From: Allobosea sp. Root381
GTDB taxonomy: Bacteria; Pseudomonadota; Alphaproteobacteria; Rhizobiales; Beijerinckiaceae
NCBI RefSeq assembly: GCF_001429395.1
Contig: NZ_LMJT01000010.1
Location: forward strand, 42,045-106,044
Length of the DNA: 64,000 bases
Direction: 5' to 3'
Shown here: positions 18,325 through 28,600 of the stretch, one piece after another
Numbering within the stretch: the first letter of the stretch is position 1
Layout of the letters: each line of letters opens with the position of its first letter
Program-made: the position numbers and the translations under genes
The notes under the pieces: generated by a model
Database searches by the model: none
What the model was told of the DNA's origin: nothing
What the model saw: the letters and a program-made list of their open reading frames with translations, nothing else

Positions 18325-19764
18325 ATGCCTGCATACGACCTGACGACACTGGCGGGCGGAAAGAAGACCATCGCGGCCCCGGTCATCGAAGCGCTCGCCT
18401 CGCAACTTCGCGGCAGCATCCTGGGCGCGAGTGACACGGATTACGACGGCGCACGCGCGATCTGGAATGGAATGATCGATCGCAGGCCCGGGCTGATCAT
18501 ACGCTGTCGGGACACAGGCGATGTCGTCGGCGCGGTTCGTTTCGCGAACGACAACGGGCTGCTCGTCTCGGTGCGTGGCGGTGGCCACGGCATTGCCGGA
18601 AATGCCGTCTGCGACGGCGGCGTGATGATCGATCTTTCGCAGATGAAATCGATCCGCGTCGATCCGGCCGCGCAGCGCGCTCGGGTCGAGCCGGGCGCGA
18701 CGCTCGCCGATCTCGACAGGGAAACGCAGGCCGCCGGGCTGATCGTTCCGACGGGCGTCAACTCGACGACGGGTATCGCGGGGCTGACACTGGGGGGAGG
18801 CTTCGGCTGGATCACGCGGAAGTTCGGGCTGACGCTCGACAATCTGGTCTCGGTCGAGGTCGTGACCGCCGATGGCGAACTCCGGCGGGCGAGCGAGACC
18901 GAAGAACCCGATCTGTTCTGGGCCCTGCGCGGCGGCGGCGGCAATTTCGGGGTCGTGACGGCGTTCGAGTTCAGGCTTCACAAACTTGGGACGCAGGTGC
19001 TGGCGGGCCTGGTCGTGCATCCGCTCGAGGATGCCGAACGGGTTCTGAAGGAGTATCGCGAGGCGCTTGAGGCCGCTCCGGACGAGCTGACATGCTGGGC
19101 CGTGATGCGGCAGGCGCCGCCTCTGCCTTTCCTGCCGGAGGCGTGGCACGGTAAGGGCGTGCTGATCCTCGCCATGTGCCATTGCGGTGACCTTGCCGAA
19201 GGCGAGAAGGCGACGGCCAGGCTGCGCTCGATCGGCAAGCCGATCGCCGATGTGGTGGCGCCGGCCCCCTTCACCGCTTGGCAGCAGGCTTTCGATCCCC
19301 TGCTCACGGAGGGCGCCCGCAACTACTGGAAGAGCCACGACTTCACCGAGCTCTCCGATGCGGCCATCGCAGTCCTGATCGGCGCGGCGCGCCGTCTGCC
19401 GGGCCCCGAATGCGAAATCTTCATCGCCCATATCGGCGGTGCGGCGGGCCGCGTCCCGGCCGCTGCGACGGCATTCCCCCAGCGCAGCTCCCATTTCGTC
19501 ATGAACGTCCATGCGCGTTGGCGCGAGCACGACATGGATCAGGCCTGCATCGGCTGGGCCCGGGAGGTGTTCTACAACGCAAGGCCCTATGCGGCCGGGA
19601 CGGCCTATATCAACTTCATGCCGGCGGACGAGCTGGATCGTGTCCCGGAGGCCTATGGGGCCAGCTATCATCGCCTTGCCGCGCTGAAGCAGCGCTACGA
19701 CCCGTCCAACCTGTTCCGCGTGAATCAGAATGTGATGCCGACGGCGAAGACAAGGGCCGCCTGA
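18325..19764 (+). CDS. FAD-dependent oxidoreductase, BBE (berberine-bridge-like) family
   Basis: 479 residues. An FAD-binding type 4 domain (about 45-215) contains RGGGHGIAGN, whose His is the usual covalent flavin attachment site, and GIAGLTLGGGFGWITRKFGL. The C-terminal BBE motif NFMP...YDPSNLFRVNQN closes the protein. The Cys that makes a second flavin bond in bicovalent members is Asn here (PTGVNSTTG), so single attachment through His is predicted. Family members oxidise sugars, alcohols or alkaloid-like compounds. GGAGGG precedes the ATG by 8 bases. There is no signal peptide. Confidence 0.87.
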   Translation: MPAYDLTTLAGGKKTIAAPVIEALASQLRGSILGASDTDYDGARAIWNGMIDRRPGLIIRCRDTGDVVGAVRFANDNGLLVSVRGGGHGIAGNAVCDGGVMIDLSQMKSIRVDPAAQRARVEPGATLADLDRETQAAGLIVPTGVNSTTGIAGLTLGGGFGWITRKFGLTLDNLVSVEVVTADGELRRASETEEPDLFWALRGGGGNFGVVTAFEFRLHKLGTQVLAGLVVHPLEDAERVLKEYREALEAAPDELTCWAVMRQAPPLPFLPEAWHGKGVLILAMCHCGDLAEGEKATARLRSIGKPIADVVAPAPFTAWQQAFDPLLTEGARNYWKSHDFTELSDAAIAVLIGAARRLPGPECEIFIAHIGGAAGRVPAAATAFPQRSSHFVMNVHARWREHDMDQACIGWAREVFYNARPYAAGTAYINFMPADELDRVPEAYGASYHRLAALKQRYDPSNLFRVNQNVMPTAKTRAA

Positions 19765-19808
19765 ACCGCGTCGCGCGGGTCTATGGCAGATCGCGAATGA
19801 CTGCCGAT

Positions 19809-19841
19809 GCCGCAGGGTGGCGGACAAGCGCCCCCTGCGGC
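19809..19841. terminator. hairpin between convergent genes, possible terminator
   Basis: The perfect 9-base arms GCCGCAGGG (19809-19817) and CCCTGCGGC (19833-19841) lie between the converging FAD oxidase and solute-binding protein genes. No T run follows on either strand, so intrinsic termination is possible but not certain. Confidence 0.4.
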
Positions 19842-19875
19842 GGGGGGCAATTATCGGGAATCGTGGAACGCGGCG

Positions 19876-20715
19876 CTATTTGGGCACGCCGTTGATGACG
19901 AACAGGGCACGAATGAACTGATCCGGCGGGAAGCTGCCGAAACTGCGAGCATAAATCTCCTTCACGCGATCCGTGCGATAGAGCTCTGCCAGCGTGGCAT
20001 CGACAAGCAGGCGCAGCTTCTCGTCGCCACGCGGCAGGGCCAGCGCATAGGTCTCGAAGGTGAAATACTGGTCGGAAAGCTTCATGCCGGAGCGGTTCTG
20101 GCTGCTGCGCAGATGATAGTTCAGGATCCCGCGGTCGGCGAAATAGGCGTCGATCTTTCCCGCGGACAGGTTCCGGACCCCGTCGGGATGGGCCTGCATC
20201 GGAATGATCTCGGCCGCGATCCCGAGTTGCGCCAAGGTCGTCTTCAGGACCTCCTCGGTCGTGGTGCCGCCGAGCACGCCGATCTTCCTGCCGCGCAGAT
20301 CCTCGAGCCGGTTGAACTCATTGACCCGGTGCAGGACTCCGGCGCCATCGATGAAGGTCGGCAGCGAAAAATCGACGACGGCGCGACGCGACATCGTCAT
20401 CGAGGTCGGATCGCAAAGGATGTCGATCTTCCCATCCCGCAGCGCTTCCAGCCGCGCGGTAGAGGGGACCTCGACATAGTCGATCTTGAGCGAAGCGAGC
20501 CCCTGCGCATTCTTCACGCCAGCGGCGACTTCCCGGCAAAGATCGACGATGTAGCCGGCCGGATCGCCGTTGGCCGTGCGGTAGGAATATGGCGGCGCAT
20601 CGATCCGGAAGCCGAGCCGCAATGTCCCTGTCTCGCGGGCCCGTTCCAGAGTGTCGGCCGCCACGCTCGCCGTCGACATCGCTATGCCGAGAACCGCTAT
20701 CAAAAAAGCTCGCAT
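19876..20715 (-). CDS. Orphan polar-amino-acid-type solute-binding protein (SBP family 3)
   Basis: 279 residues with a signal peptide (FLIAVLGIAMSTASVAA). The mature domain has the SBP_bac_3 layout: GTLRLGFRIDAPPYSY, GDPAGYIVDLCREVA, LRDGKIDILCDPTSMTMSRR, VVDFSLP and GRKIGVLGGTTTEEVL. No ATPase or permease gene is adjacent, so it may feed a transporter elsewhere or act as a sensor ligand-binder. It is divergent from dut. The Cys in IDILCDP is common in such receptors for charged ligands, but the ligand is unknown. Confidence 0.86.
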   Translation of the reverse strand: MRAFLIAVLGIAMSTASVAADTLERARETGTLRLGFRIDAPPYSYRTANGDPAGYIVDLCREVAAGVKNAQGLASLKIDYVEVPSTARLEALRDGKIDILCDPTSMTMSRRAVVDFSLPTFIDGAGVLHRVNEFNRLEDLRGRKIGVLGGTTTEEVLKTTLAQLGIAAEIIPMQAHPDGVRNLSAGKIDAYFADRGILNYHLRSSQNRSGMKLSDQYFTFETYALALPRGDEKLRLLVDATLAELYRTDRVKEIYARSFGSFPPDQFIRALFVINGVPK

Positions 20716-20937
20716 GGTCGCCTTCCGCCTTTAGGTCAGCGCGCACGATAGACCAGATGGATGAATCGAAAAACGTTGCCGCAATAGGCTAAGGCTTGCG
20801 GGCGCGGAAGGCGCACGGCTGGGATGAAGATTGATCAGGTCTGAGACCCTGGAACCGCCGGGGCTGCTTGCTCCTGCTCGTGCCCTGGGGAACAATCTCC
20901 GCCGGGCAGATTTGACCGAGGAAGACGAGGTTCGACG

Positions 20938-21471
20938 TTGGACGTACCGTTTGAAAATCCCCAATTCGAGATCAAGGTTCTGGACGGCCGCATATTTGAT
21001 TGGGGGCTTCCCAGCTATCAGACCGACCTTTCAGCCGGAATCGACCTGTTCGCCTGTGTCGACACTCCGCTCGAAATCCAGCCGCAGGCTGCCGCCATTC
21101 TGATCCCATCCGGCATAGCCGTGCAGATGAACCATCCGAATATGGCGGCGTTCCTGCTGGCGCGCTCCGGGTTGGGCCACAAGAAGGGCTTGGTCCTGGG
21201 CCAGGGCGTCGGAACGATCGACGCCGACTATACCAATCAGATCTTCATCAGCGCCTGGCTGCGAAACGCGCCGGGCAGCGAACCGATCACGATCATGCCC
21301 GGAGACAGGATCGCGCAGCTCGTCTTCGTGCCGATCCTTCGTCCGACCTTCAAGGTCGTCGAGAGATTTTCGGCCTCGACCGGCCGCGGCGGCGGCGGTT
21401 TCGGCTCGACCGGCGTTTCCCACGGCGCATCGGGCGGCCCCGACACGACTCCAGAGGGAGCCAGCGCGTGA
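20938..21471 (+). CDS. dut: dUTP diphosphatase
   Basis: A 177-residue protein with all five dUTPase motifs in order: SAGIDLFA, ARSGLG, GVGTIDADYTNQI (catalytic Asp, uracil-binding hairpin), GDRIAQLVFVP and the P-loop-like C-terminal arm STGRGGGGFGSTG. It converts dUTP to dUMP, keeping uracil out of DNA. About 20 extra residues follow motif V. The start is a TTG with GAGG 6 bases upstream; the next in-frame Met is deep in the fold. The stop overlaps the next gene (GTGA). Confidence 0.93.
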   Translation: MDVPFENPQFEIKVLDGRIFDWGLPSYQTDLSAGIDLFACVDTPLEIQPQAAAILIPSGIAVQMNHPNMAAFLLARSGLGHKKGLVLGQGVGTIDADYTNQIFISAWLRNAPGSEPITIMPGDRIAQLVFVPILRPTFKVVERFSASTGRGGGGFGSTGVSHGASGGPDTTPEGASA

Positions 21472-21920
21472 TCCTACTCTCACGCCGCAGCCAGCTCGCC
21501 ATCGCGGCGGTCGTCGATATCGCCCTCCATGCGAGGCCCTATCCCGTGGCGGCCAAGCTGCTGGCGGCGCGCCACCAACTGCCGCCGCGCCATCTCGAGA
21601 CGCTGCTGCAGGCGCTGGTCCGGGCCGGCATCCTCAAGGGCGTCCGTGGCCCGCGCGGCGGTTATGAACTGGCGCGGGAACGGCGCCGCATCACCGCCGG
21701 CGACATCGCGCGCGCCGCTATGCAGGACGCCGGCGAGGAGGCGCTCGGCCCGGCGCCGCGCTCACGGCTTGTCGACGAGGTGATTGGGCCGGAGGTCATG
21801 CGGGCCTCCGAGGTTTTTCTCGCCGCGCTGGACGACGTCACGGTCGAGGAGCTTTGTAGGCGGGCGCAGCAGAGGAAGGTTCTGAGCGACACAGGGCTCG
21901 GTGCCGATTTTACAATATAG
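21468..21920 (+). CDS. Rrf2 family transcriptional regulator without Fe-S cysteines
   Basis: 150 residues starting at a GTG that overlaps the dut stop by 4 bases. The winged helix-turn-helix is typical of Rrf2 (LAIAAVVDIALHA, LPPRHLETLLQALVRAGILKGVRGPRGGYELA). The central three-cysteine cluster of IscR/RirA/NsrR is absent; the only Cys is near the C-terminus (EELCRRAQ). That resembles the cluster-free CymR branch, which controls cysteine synthesis, and the next gene is cysK. A role in cysteine control is therefore a reasonable inference. Confidence 0.86.
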   Translation: MILLSRRSQLAIAAVVDIALHARPYPVAAKLLAARHQLPPRHLETLLQALVRAGILKGVRGPRGGYELARERRRITAGDIARAAMQDAGEEALGPAPRSRLVDEVIGPEVMRASEVFLAALDDVTVEELCRRAQQRKVLSDTGLGADFTI

Positions 21921-21924
21921 GTCG

Positions 21925-21940
21925 TGAATTATTCTATTCA
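21925..21940. promoter_or_regulatory. short inverted repeat upstream of cysK, possible operator
   Basis: TGAAT (21925-21929) and ATTCA (21936-21940) form a 5-6-5 inverted repeat in an unusually AT-rich patch between rrf2 and cysK. A dimeric regulator such as the neighbouring Rrf2 protein could bind here. This rests on one short repeat. Confidence 0.3.
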
Positions 21941-22015
21941 TCGACAGTGCTCGTGTATTGGCATAGCCTGATGGCCTGACGGCGGTGCGTGACCGTCGCT
22001 CCCAAGGAGGTTCCC

Positions 22016-22969
<954 letters not shown>

Positions 22970-23010
22970 AGACTAAGCAGCCCCGGACCGGGCACGCCGA
23001 GATGAAGAAG

Positions 23011-23036
23011 GCCCGGTCCGCGCGACCGGGTCTTTT
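23011..23036 (+). terminator. rho-independent terminator after cysK
   Basis: The stem CCCGGTC/GACCGGG (23012-23018 and 23024-23030) with a 5-base loop is followed by TCTTTT. An alternative, longer pairing with 22984-22993 (CGGACCGGGC) would compete with it. It lies between converging cysK and the histidine kinase gene. Confidence 0.75.
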
Positions 23037-23056
23037 GCCATATCCGGCTCTTGCGC

Positions 23057-24427
23057 TCAGGCGCGCTTGGGGAAGATCAGCGTCACGCAGGTGCCGGGCC
23101 GGGCCGAATCCGGAGCGAGGGGCTTCGTGGTCATCGTCGCCTGCATGCTTCGCAGCAGGCTCGCGATCACGGTCTGGCCGAGCCCCTTGTTTTCGAGCTC
23201 GGCCGGCATCCCAATGCCGTCATCCTCCACGGAGAGGGCAAGGGCCGGCTCGCTCTCCAGGGGCGTCTCCTCGAAACGGATCACGATCTGGCCCTTCATC
23301 CCGTCCGGGAAGGCATGCTTGATCGCGTTCGTCACCAGCTCGTTGACGATCACGACGAAGGATACCGCGTCGCGCCCGGGCAGGCGGATCGAATCCATGG
23401 CGAGCTTCATGCCGATCGGGCGCCCTTCGGCGGCCTTGCCGATCTCTGCCAGCAGATCCTCCATATAGGGCCGTGCCTCGATCTCGTCGGTGTCGAGGTC
23501 GAGGCGCAGGCGGCGCTGCCCGGCGGCGATCGCCTGGATGCGCGCCTGTGCCTGCTGGAGGGCCAGGCGCACGGTGGGCTCGCGGCTCTGCCGACTCTGG
23601 ACGTTAAGCAGCGCCGAGACCATGGCGAGATTGTTGCCGACGCGGTGGTTGACGTCGCGCAGCAGGGCCTCGATGCGCAGGTGTTCGTTCTCGAGTTCGC
23701 GGGTGCGCTCGCTGACGATCTGCTCCAGCTCGGCGTTGCTCATCGCCAGTGCCTGGCTGCGGCGGTGGCGGGTGCGCAGCTGCATCCAGGCCGCGAAGGC
23801 GAGCCCCGCCAGCGCCACGACGATGCCGACGCTCCCGAGCAGGCGCCGGCGCATCTCTCGGCGGTTCAGTGCGACGAGCCGAAGGTTCTCGGTCAGTTGG
23901 ACCTGCTGGACCGCCTCGCGCAGCGCGTCCATGGCGCCGATGCCAGCGTCGTCGCGCATCGCGGCGAGCGCTTCCGCCGGGCGCCCGTCACGCACGAGTG
24001 CCACCATGGCATCGAGCTCTGCGAGCTTGCGCTCGGCCAGCGGCCGGAGCGCCGCGACCCGCTGCTGTTGCGGCGGATCGTTCTCGACCAGTCTTTCGAG
24101 CCTCTCGAGAGCCGGAAGGACGGCGTCGCGGCCGGTGGTGTAGGGGATCAGATAGCGCGCGGTATCGGTCAGCATGTATCCGCGCTGACCCGTCTCGGCA
24201 TCGCGAAGATGCCCGAGGAAACGCTCGGCATTCTCGCGTACCGCGATTGCGCGCGAGACGCGCTCGGCCATTCGCTGCGCCTGGAGATTGATCCATGCCG
24301 CGAGCACGATGGCGACGGCGACGACGCCGATCGCGATGACGGTGGTCGTGGCCGAGCGGAGGCGCGCCCTGAGGGCCGGAATCATCGGGTACAGAAAGCG
24401 GTCCCGCGGCCTCACCCGACCTGGCAT
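23057..24427 (-). CDS. CHASE3 sensor histidine kinase, HisKA_2/HWE-like
   Basis: About 456 residues. An N-terminal helix (TVIAIGVVAVAIVLAAW) is followed by a periplasmic CHASE3 domain (RDAETGQRGYMLT, KLAELDAMVALV) and a second helix (SVGIVVALAGLAFAAW). A coiled coil leads into the dimerisation box with the phospho-acceptor His in DVNHRVGNNLAMV and an ATPase with VNELVTNAIKHAF and DDGIGMP. This is the HisKA_2 type common in alphaproteobacterial general stress response. No response regulator is adjacent. The start is uncertain between 24427 and 24385; neither has a good ribosome site. Confidence 0.88.
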   Translation of the reverse strand: MPGRVRPRDRFLYPMIPALRARLRSATTTVIAIGVVAVAIVLAAWINLQAQRMAERVSRAIAVRENAERFLGHLRDAETGQRGYMLTDTARYLIPYTTGRDAVLPALERLERLVENDPPQQQRVAALRPLAERKLAELDAMVALVRDGRPAEALAAMRDDAGIGAMDALREAVQQVQLTENLRLVALNRREMRRRLLGSVGIVVALAGLAFAAWMQLRTRHRRSQALAMSNAELEQIVSERTRELENEHLRIEALLRDVNHRVGNNLAMVSALLNVQSRQSREPTVRLALQQAQARIQAIAAGQRRLRLDLDTDEIEARPYMEDLLAEIGKAAEGRPIGMKLAMDSIRLPGRDAVSFVVIVNELVTNAIKHAFPDGMKGQIVIRFEETPLESEPALALSVEDDGIGMPAELENKGLGQTVIASLLRSMQATMTTKPLAPDSARPGTCVTLIFPKRA

Positions 24428-24518
24428 GAGGACCGTGTTGCAGGACGCGATCTCCGATCCGAGTGCGAAATGCGCGGCAGCCGCGATCTCGGGCTGACGC
24501 GTGCCCCAGTGCCGGACA

Positions 24519-24956
24519 TCACGCGTCGCCCTCGCCGGTGTCGTCGTTGTTGAAGAACTGTCGGCCGAGCACGGCGCCAAGCACCACGACGCCGCCGATC
24601 AGCGCGACGCGCCAGCCCTTGCGCGAACCGGCGAGCTTGGCCGCCAATGGGGCCAGCAGCGGCGCTGCCATCATCGCGGTTGCTGCGACGGGAGGGCCCG
24701 GGCGACGGCGGTTCTTCAGGTAGAGTGCGATACCGAGCGCGACCAGCGCGACCAGTAGAAGCCCGCCGGCGATATAGAGGCTCGCCGCCACCGTGCCGTG
24801 CTGCAGCGCCAGATGCGAATGCAGTGCGTTGAGTGCATAGCCCGCAGCGCAGAACATCAGCAGCGCCGCAAAGCCCATCAGCACGTAGACGGTCACGTTC
24901 CGCCGGACGGCGCCGGAAATCTCCGACGCGATGAAGCCGCCGAGTCCCCCTGCCAT
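24519..24956 (-). CDS. Holin-like/YqjE-type membrane protein
   Basis: 145 residues: an amphipathic N-terminus, two strongly hydrophobic helices (YVLMGFAALLMFCAAGYAL and SLYIAGGLLLVALVALGIALYL), a basic turn, another hydrophobic region and an acidic tail. This resembles the phage-holin-family/YqjE inner-membrane proteins that sit next to YqjD/ElaB proteins. It starts 4 bases after the DUF883-like gene ends, so the two are co-transcribed. No function is established here. Confidence 0.65.
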   Translation of the reverse strand: MAGGLGGFIASEISGAVRRNVTVYVLMGFAALLMFCAAGYALNALHSHLALQHGTVAASLYIAGGLLLVALVALGIALYLKNRRRPGPPVAATAMMAAPLLAPLAAKLAGSRKGWRVALIGGVVVLGAVLGRQFFNNDDTGEGDA

Positions 24957-24960
24957 CGAT

Positions 24961-25326
24961 TCAGCGTGCCGACAGGAAGCCGACGAACAGGCCGACCGCA
25001 GCCGCAAGCCCGAGCGCACGCAGCGGCCGCTCCCGGATTTCCTCCTCGATCAGATGCTGAAGATCAGTCGCCTGTTCCTTGGCGACCTCGACCATGCGGT
25101 CTGTGTCGACGCCAGCCGAACGCAGGCGCTCGCCGACGGTTGCGACCAGGTCCTCTGCGCCGCGGGAGAGGCTGTCCTCGATCGCGCCGGCTTCGTGCTT
25201 GGTTGACGCCGCGACCCGGCGCGCTTCCGCCGCGATGTTCTCGCTGCCGGCGACAGCCTCGTCCTTTGCCCGCTTGGCGGACGCTGCGGCCTGGCGCTTT
25301 GCGGAACTGGTGGGGCTGGTGGCCAT
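24961..25326 (-). CDS. YqjD/ElaB-like (DUF883-type) membrane-anchored protein
   Basis: 121 residues. Ala/Lys/Glu-rich amphipathic helices make up residues 1-95. A short C-terminal stretch (RERPLRALGLAAAVGLFVGFLSAR) matches the anchor motif of the YqjD/ElaB family, which in E. coli ties stationary-phase ribosomes to the membrane. The family name is inferred from the C-terminal motif and the adjacent holin-like gene. Confidence 0.7.
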   Translation of the reverse strand: MATSPTSSAKRQAAASAKRAKDEAVAGSENIAAEARRVAASTKHEAGAIEDSLSRGAEDLVATVGERLRSAGVDTDRMVEVAKEQATDLQHLIEEEIRERPLRALGLAAAVGLFVGFLSAR

Positions 25327-25646
25327 GTCGCTGATCCCTTGCCTGTATCGGTCTGTTGAACGGGTCCGAAAGGGCGCTACCACCCCTGCCGGACGAGCCT
25401 TGGGGCAACGCATCGAGGCCGCTCGGGTTCCGGAAGGCCCTATCCGGGTCGGCCGTCGCCACGGTGGCTGTCTCTGGATCGGCGCCCGCTCCGCCCGCAT
25501 GGCAGCGGGCGACATCCTCTCGCACAGCATGGCCGCGAGCGGGGCCGAAGTCGAGAGGGGGCCGGTGTCGACAGGAACCCGGGCGACCCGATGCCCATGC
25601 GAAATCGAGAGCCGCGCCGAGCGGGACTGGCTGTTCTGCCTCGAGC
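25327..25646. other. 320-base gap without a recognised gene
   Basis: Between the YqjD-like gene and the end of polA. No frame here looks like protein and no tRNA shape is visible. The only structure noted is a 7-base inverted repeat GCCCGCT/AGCGGGC (25484-25490, 25504-25510). The promoter of the YqjD-like pair must lie at the left end. Confidence 0.5.
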
Positions 25647-28600
25647 CTAGTGCGCCTCGTCCCAGTTGCCGGCCGCGCGCGCCTCGACCTGGAGCGGTAC
25701 GCGTAGCTGGACTGCCGGATGCGGCGCCTCGACCATGACCTTCGTGATCACGGGAAGGGCAGCCTCGACTTGGGCATCCGGCACCTCGAAGACCAGTTCG
25801 TCATGCACCTGCAGCAGCATGCGGACATCGAGCCTCGCCGCGGTCAGCGCATCTTCCATCCGGATCATCGCGCGGCGGATGATGTCGGCGGCCGAGCCCT
25901 GGATCGGTGCGTTGATCGCCTGGCGCTCGACGAAGGCGCGCTCGGACGGGTTTTTCGAGGCCACCGCCGGGAAATGGCAGACGCGGCCGAAGATCGTCTC
26001 GACATGGCCGTTGGTGCGCACGAAGGTCTTAGTCTGGTCCATATAGTCGCGGATGCCGGGGAAGCGCTCGAAATACTTCCGGATATAGGCGCTCGCCTCC
26101 TCGCGGCCGATGCCGAGCTGGTTCGCCAGGCCGAAGGCAGAGATGCCGTAGATGATGCCGAAATTGATCGCCTTTGCGCGGCGGCGCACCTCGCTCGGCA
26201 TGCCCTCGACCGGGACGCCGAACATCTCCGACGCCGTCATTGCATGGATGTCGACCCCGTCGGCGAAGGCCTGCCGCAATTGCGGGATCTCGGCGATATG
26301 GGCGAGCAGCCGGAGCTCGATCTGGCTGTAATCGGCCGAGACCAGCTTGTATCCCTTTTCGGGAATGAAGGCCGTCCTGATCTTGCGTCCGGCCTCGGTG
26401 CGGATCGGGATGTTCTGCAGGTTCGGCTCGGAGGAGGAGAGCCGGCCCGTGGTCGTCGCCGCCAGGGCGTAGGAGGTGTGCACGCGCTGGGTCTGCTGGT
26501 TCACATAGGCCGGCAGCGAGTCGGTGTAGGTCGATTTCAGCTTGGCGAGTTGGCGCCATTCCAGGATTTTCGACGGCAGCGGATGCCCCTGCTCGGCCAG
26601 ATCCTCGAGCACGCCCGCGCCCGTGGCCCATTGTCCGGTCGCCGTCTTCTTGGCACCGGCAAGGCCCATCTTGCCGAACAGGATGTCGCCGAGCTGTTTG
26701 GGTGAGCCGATCGTGAACTTCTCGCCGGCGAGCTCGTAGATCTCATCTTCGAGCCGGGCCAGCGACTGGGCGAAATCGCCGGAAAGCCGCGACAGGATCT
26801 GCCGGTCGATGGCGATGCCGCGCGCCTCCATCCGGGCGAGCACGGCGACCAGCGGACGCTCCAGCGTCTCATAGACCGTCATCTTGCTCTCGGCGGCGAG
26901 GCGCGGCTTCAGCGTGCGCCAGAGCCTGAGCGTCACGTCGGCATCCTCGGCGGCGTAGTCGGTCGCCTTGTCGAGCGCGACCTTGTCGAAGCTGACCTGC
27001 GCCTTGCCGGTGCCGGCGACCTGCCCGAACGTGATCGTCTCATGGCCGAGATGCAGCTCGGAGAGCTTGTCCATGCCGTGGCTGTTGTTGCCGGCATCGA
27101 GCGCATAGGAGATCAGCATCGTGTCCTCGATGGGCGCGACCTCGAGGCCGTAGCGCTTCAGCAGGACGAGATCGTATTTGAGGTTCTGGCCGATCTTCAG
27201 CACGCCCGGATCGGCGAGCAGCGGCTTGATCGCCGCGATCGCCTCGGCCAGCGGAATCTGGCCCTCGACCATGCCGCCGCCGAAGAGGTCGCTGCCGCCG
27301 CGATGCTGCAGCGGGACATAGCAGGCCCGCCCCGGCGCCACGGCCATCGAGATGCCGACGAGGTCCGCCTGCATCGGGTCGATGGCGCTGGTCTCGGTGT
27401 CGATCGCGACATGGCCGGCCTCATAGGCCCAGCCGATCCAGCGCATCAGCGAATCCAGGTCCCGGACGCATTCATAGGCGCTCCGGTCGATCTTCTGGGC
27501 GAGGACCTCGTTCTTGCGGGACGCGGCGAGATCGGCCGGTTGCATCCAGCCATCGCCGCCCGGCGCGGCGCCTGCCGGCTGCGCGGGTGCGAGCGGATCG
27601 AGCGTAGCGGGGACCGCCGGACCGTCCGTGGTCGCCTCCGCGCCGGCATAGAGCGCCTTGAGTTCCGCGGCGCGCGAGCCGCCGGGAGCGAGCGCCGGGT
27701 CGGCATCGATGGCGGCGACGTCGGCCTCGTAGGCTTCGGCGACGCGCTTGGTGATGGTGGTGAACTCCATCGCCTTGAGGAAGGCGATGAGCTTGCCGGG
27801 ATCGGGTTGCGACAATGTCAGATGCGACAGCGGCGTCTCGACCTTGACGTCGTCGACGAGGCTGACGAGCTTGTGCGAGATGCGGATCTTCTCGACGATC
27901 TCGGGATTGGTCAGCGTCTCCCTACGCTTCGGCTGCTTGATCTCGCCGGCGCGGGCGAGCAGGGTTTCGAGATCGCCATATTCGCCGATGAGTTGGGCGG
28001 CCGTCTTGATGCCGATGCCGGGTGCGCCGGGAACATTGTCGGTGGCGTCGCCCGCCAGCGCCTGGACGTCGGTGACCTTGTCTGGCGTCACGCCGAAATA
28101 CTCGACGACCTCGGGCTCGCCGATGCGGCGCTCGGGCCGGAAGCCGGCGCCCTTCTTCTGGTCGCCCGAGGCCGGATCGTACATGGCGACGCCGGGGCCG
28201 ACGAGCTGCATCAGATCCTTGTCGGCCGAGACGATCAGCACCTCGGCGCCGGCCTCGCGGGCCTGCTTCGCATAGGTCGCGATCAGGTCGTCGGCCTCGT
28301 AGACGTCCTGCTCCACCGGCAGGAGCCCGAAGGCCCTGACCGCTTCGCGCATCAGCGGAAACTGCGGGATGAGATCGGGCGGCGGATCGGAGCGATTGCC
28401 CTTGTAGGCCGGATAGATCGCCTTGCGGAACGAGTTCTCCGACTTGTCGAAGACGATGGCGAGATGGGTCGGCCTGACGCCGAGCACGCCGTCGCGCACG
28501 AACTGGAACAGCTTGGTCGCGAACAACCGGACCGCGCCCGAGGGCAGTCCGTCCGAGCGGGCATTGTATTTCCGGTCCTGGTTGATCGACTGGAAATAGG

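Noticed and set aside
25327..25646. Possible structured RNA between the YqjD-like gene and polA
   Set aside because: Only a 7-base stem is visible and there is no promoter-terminator pair around it.
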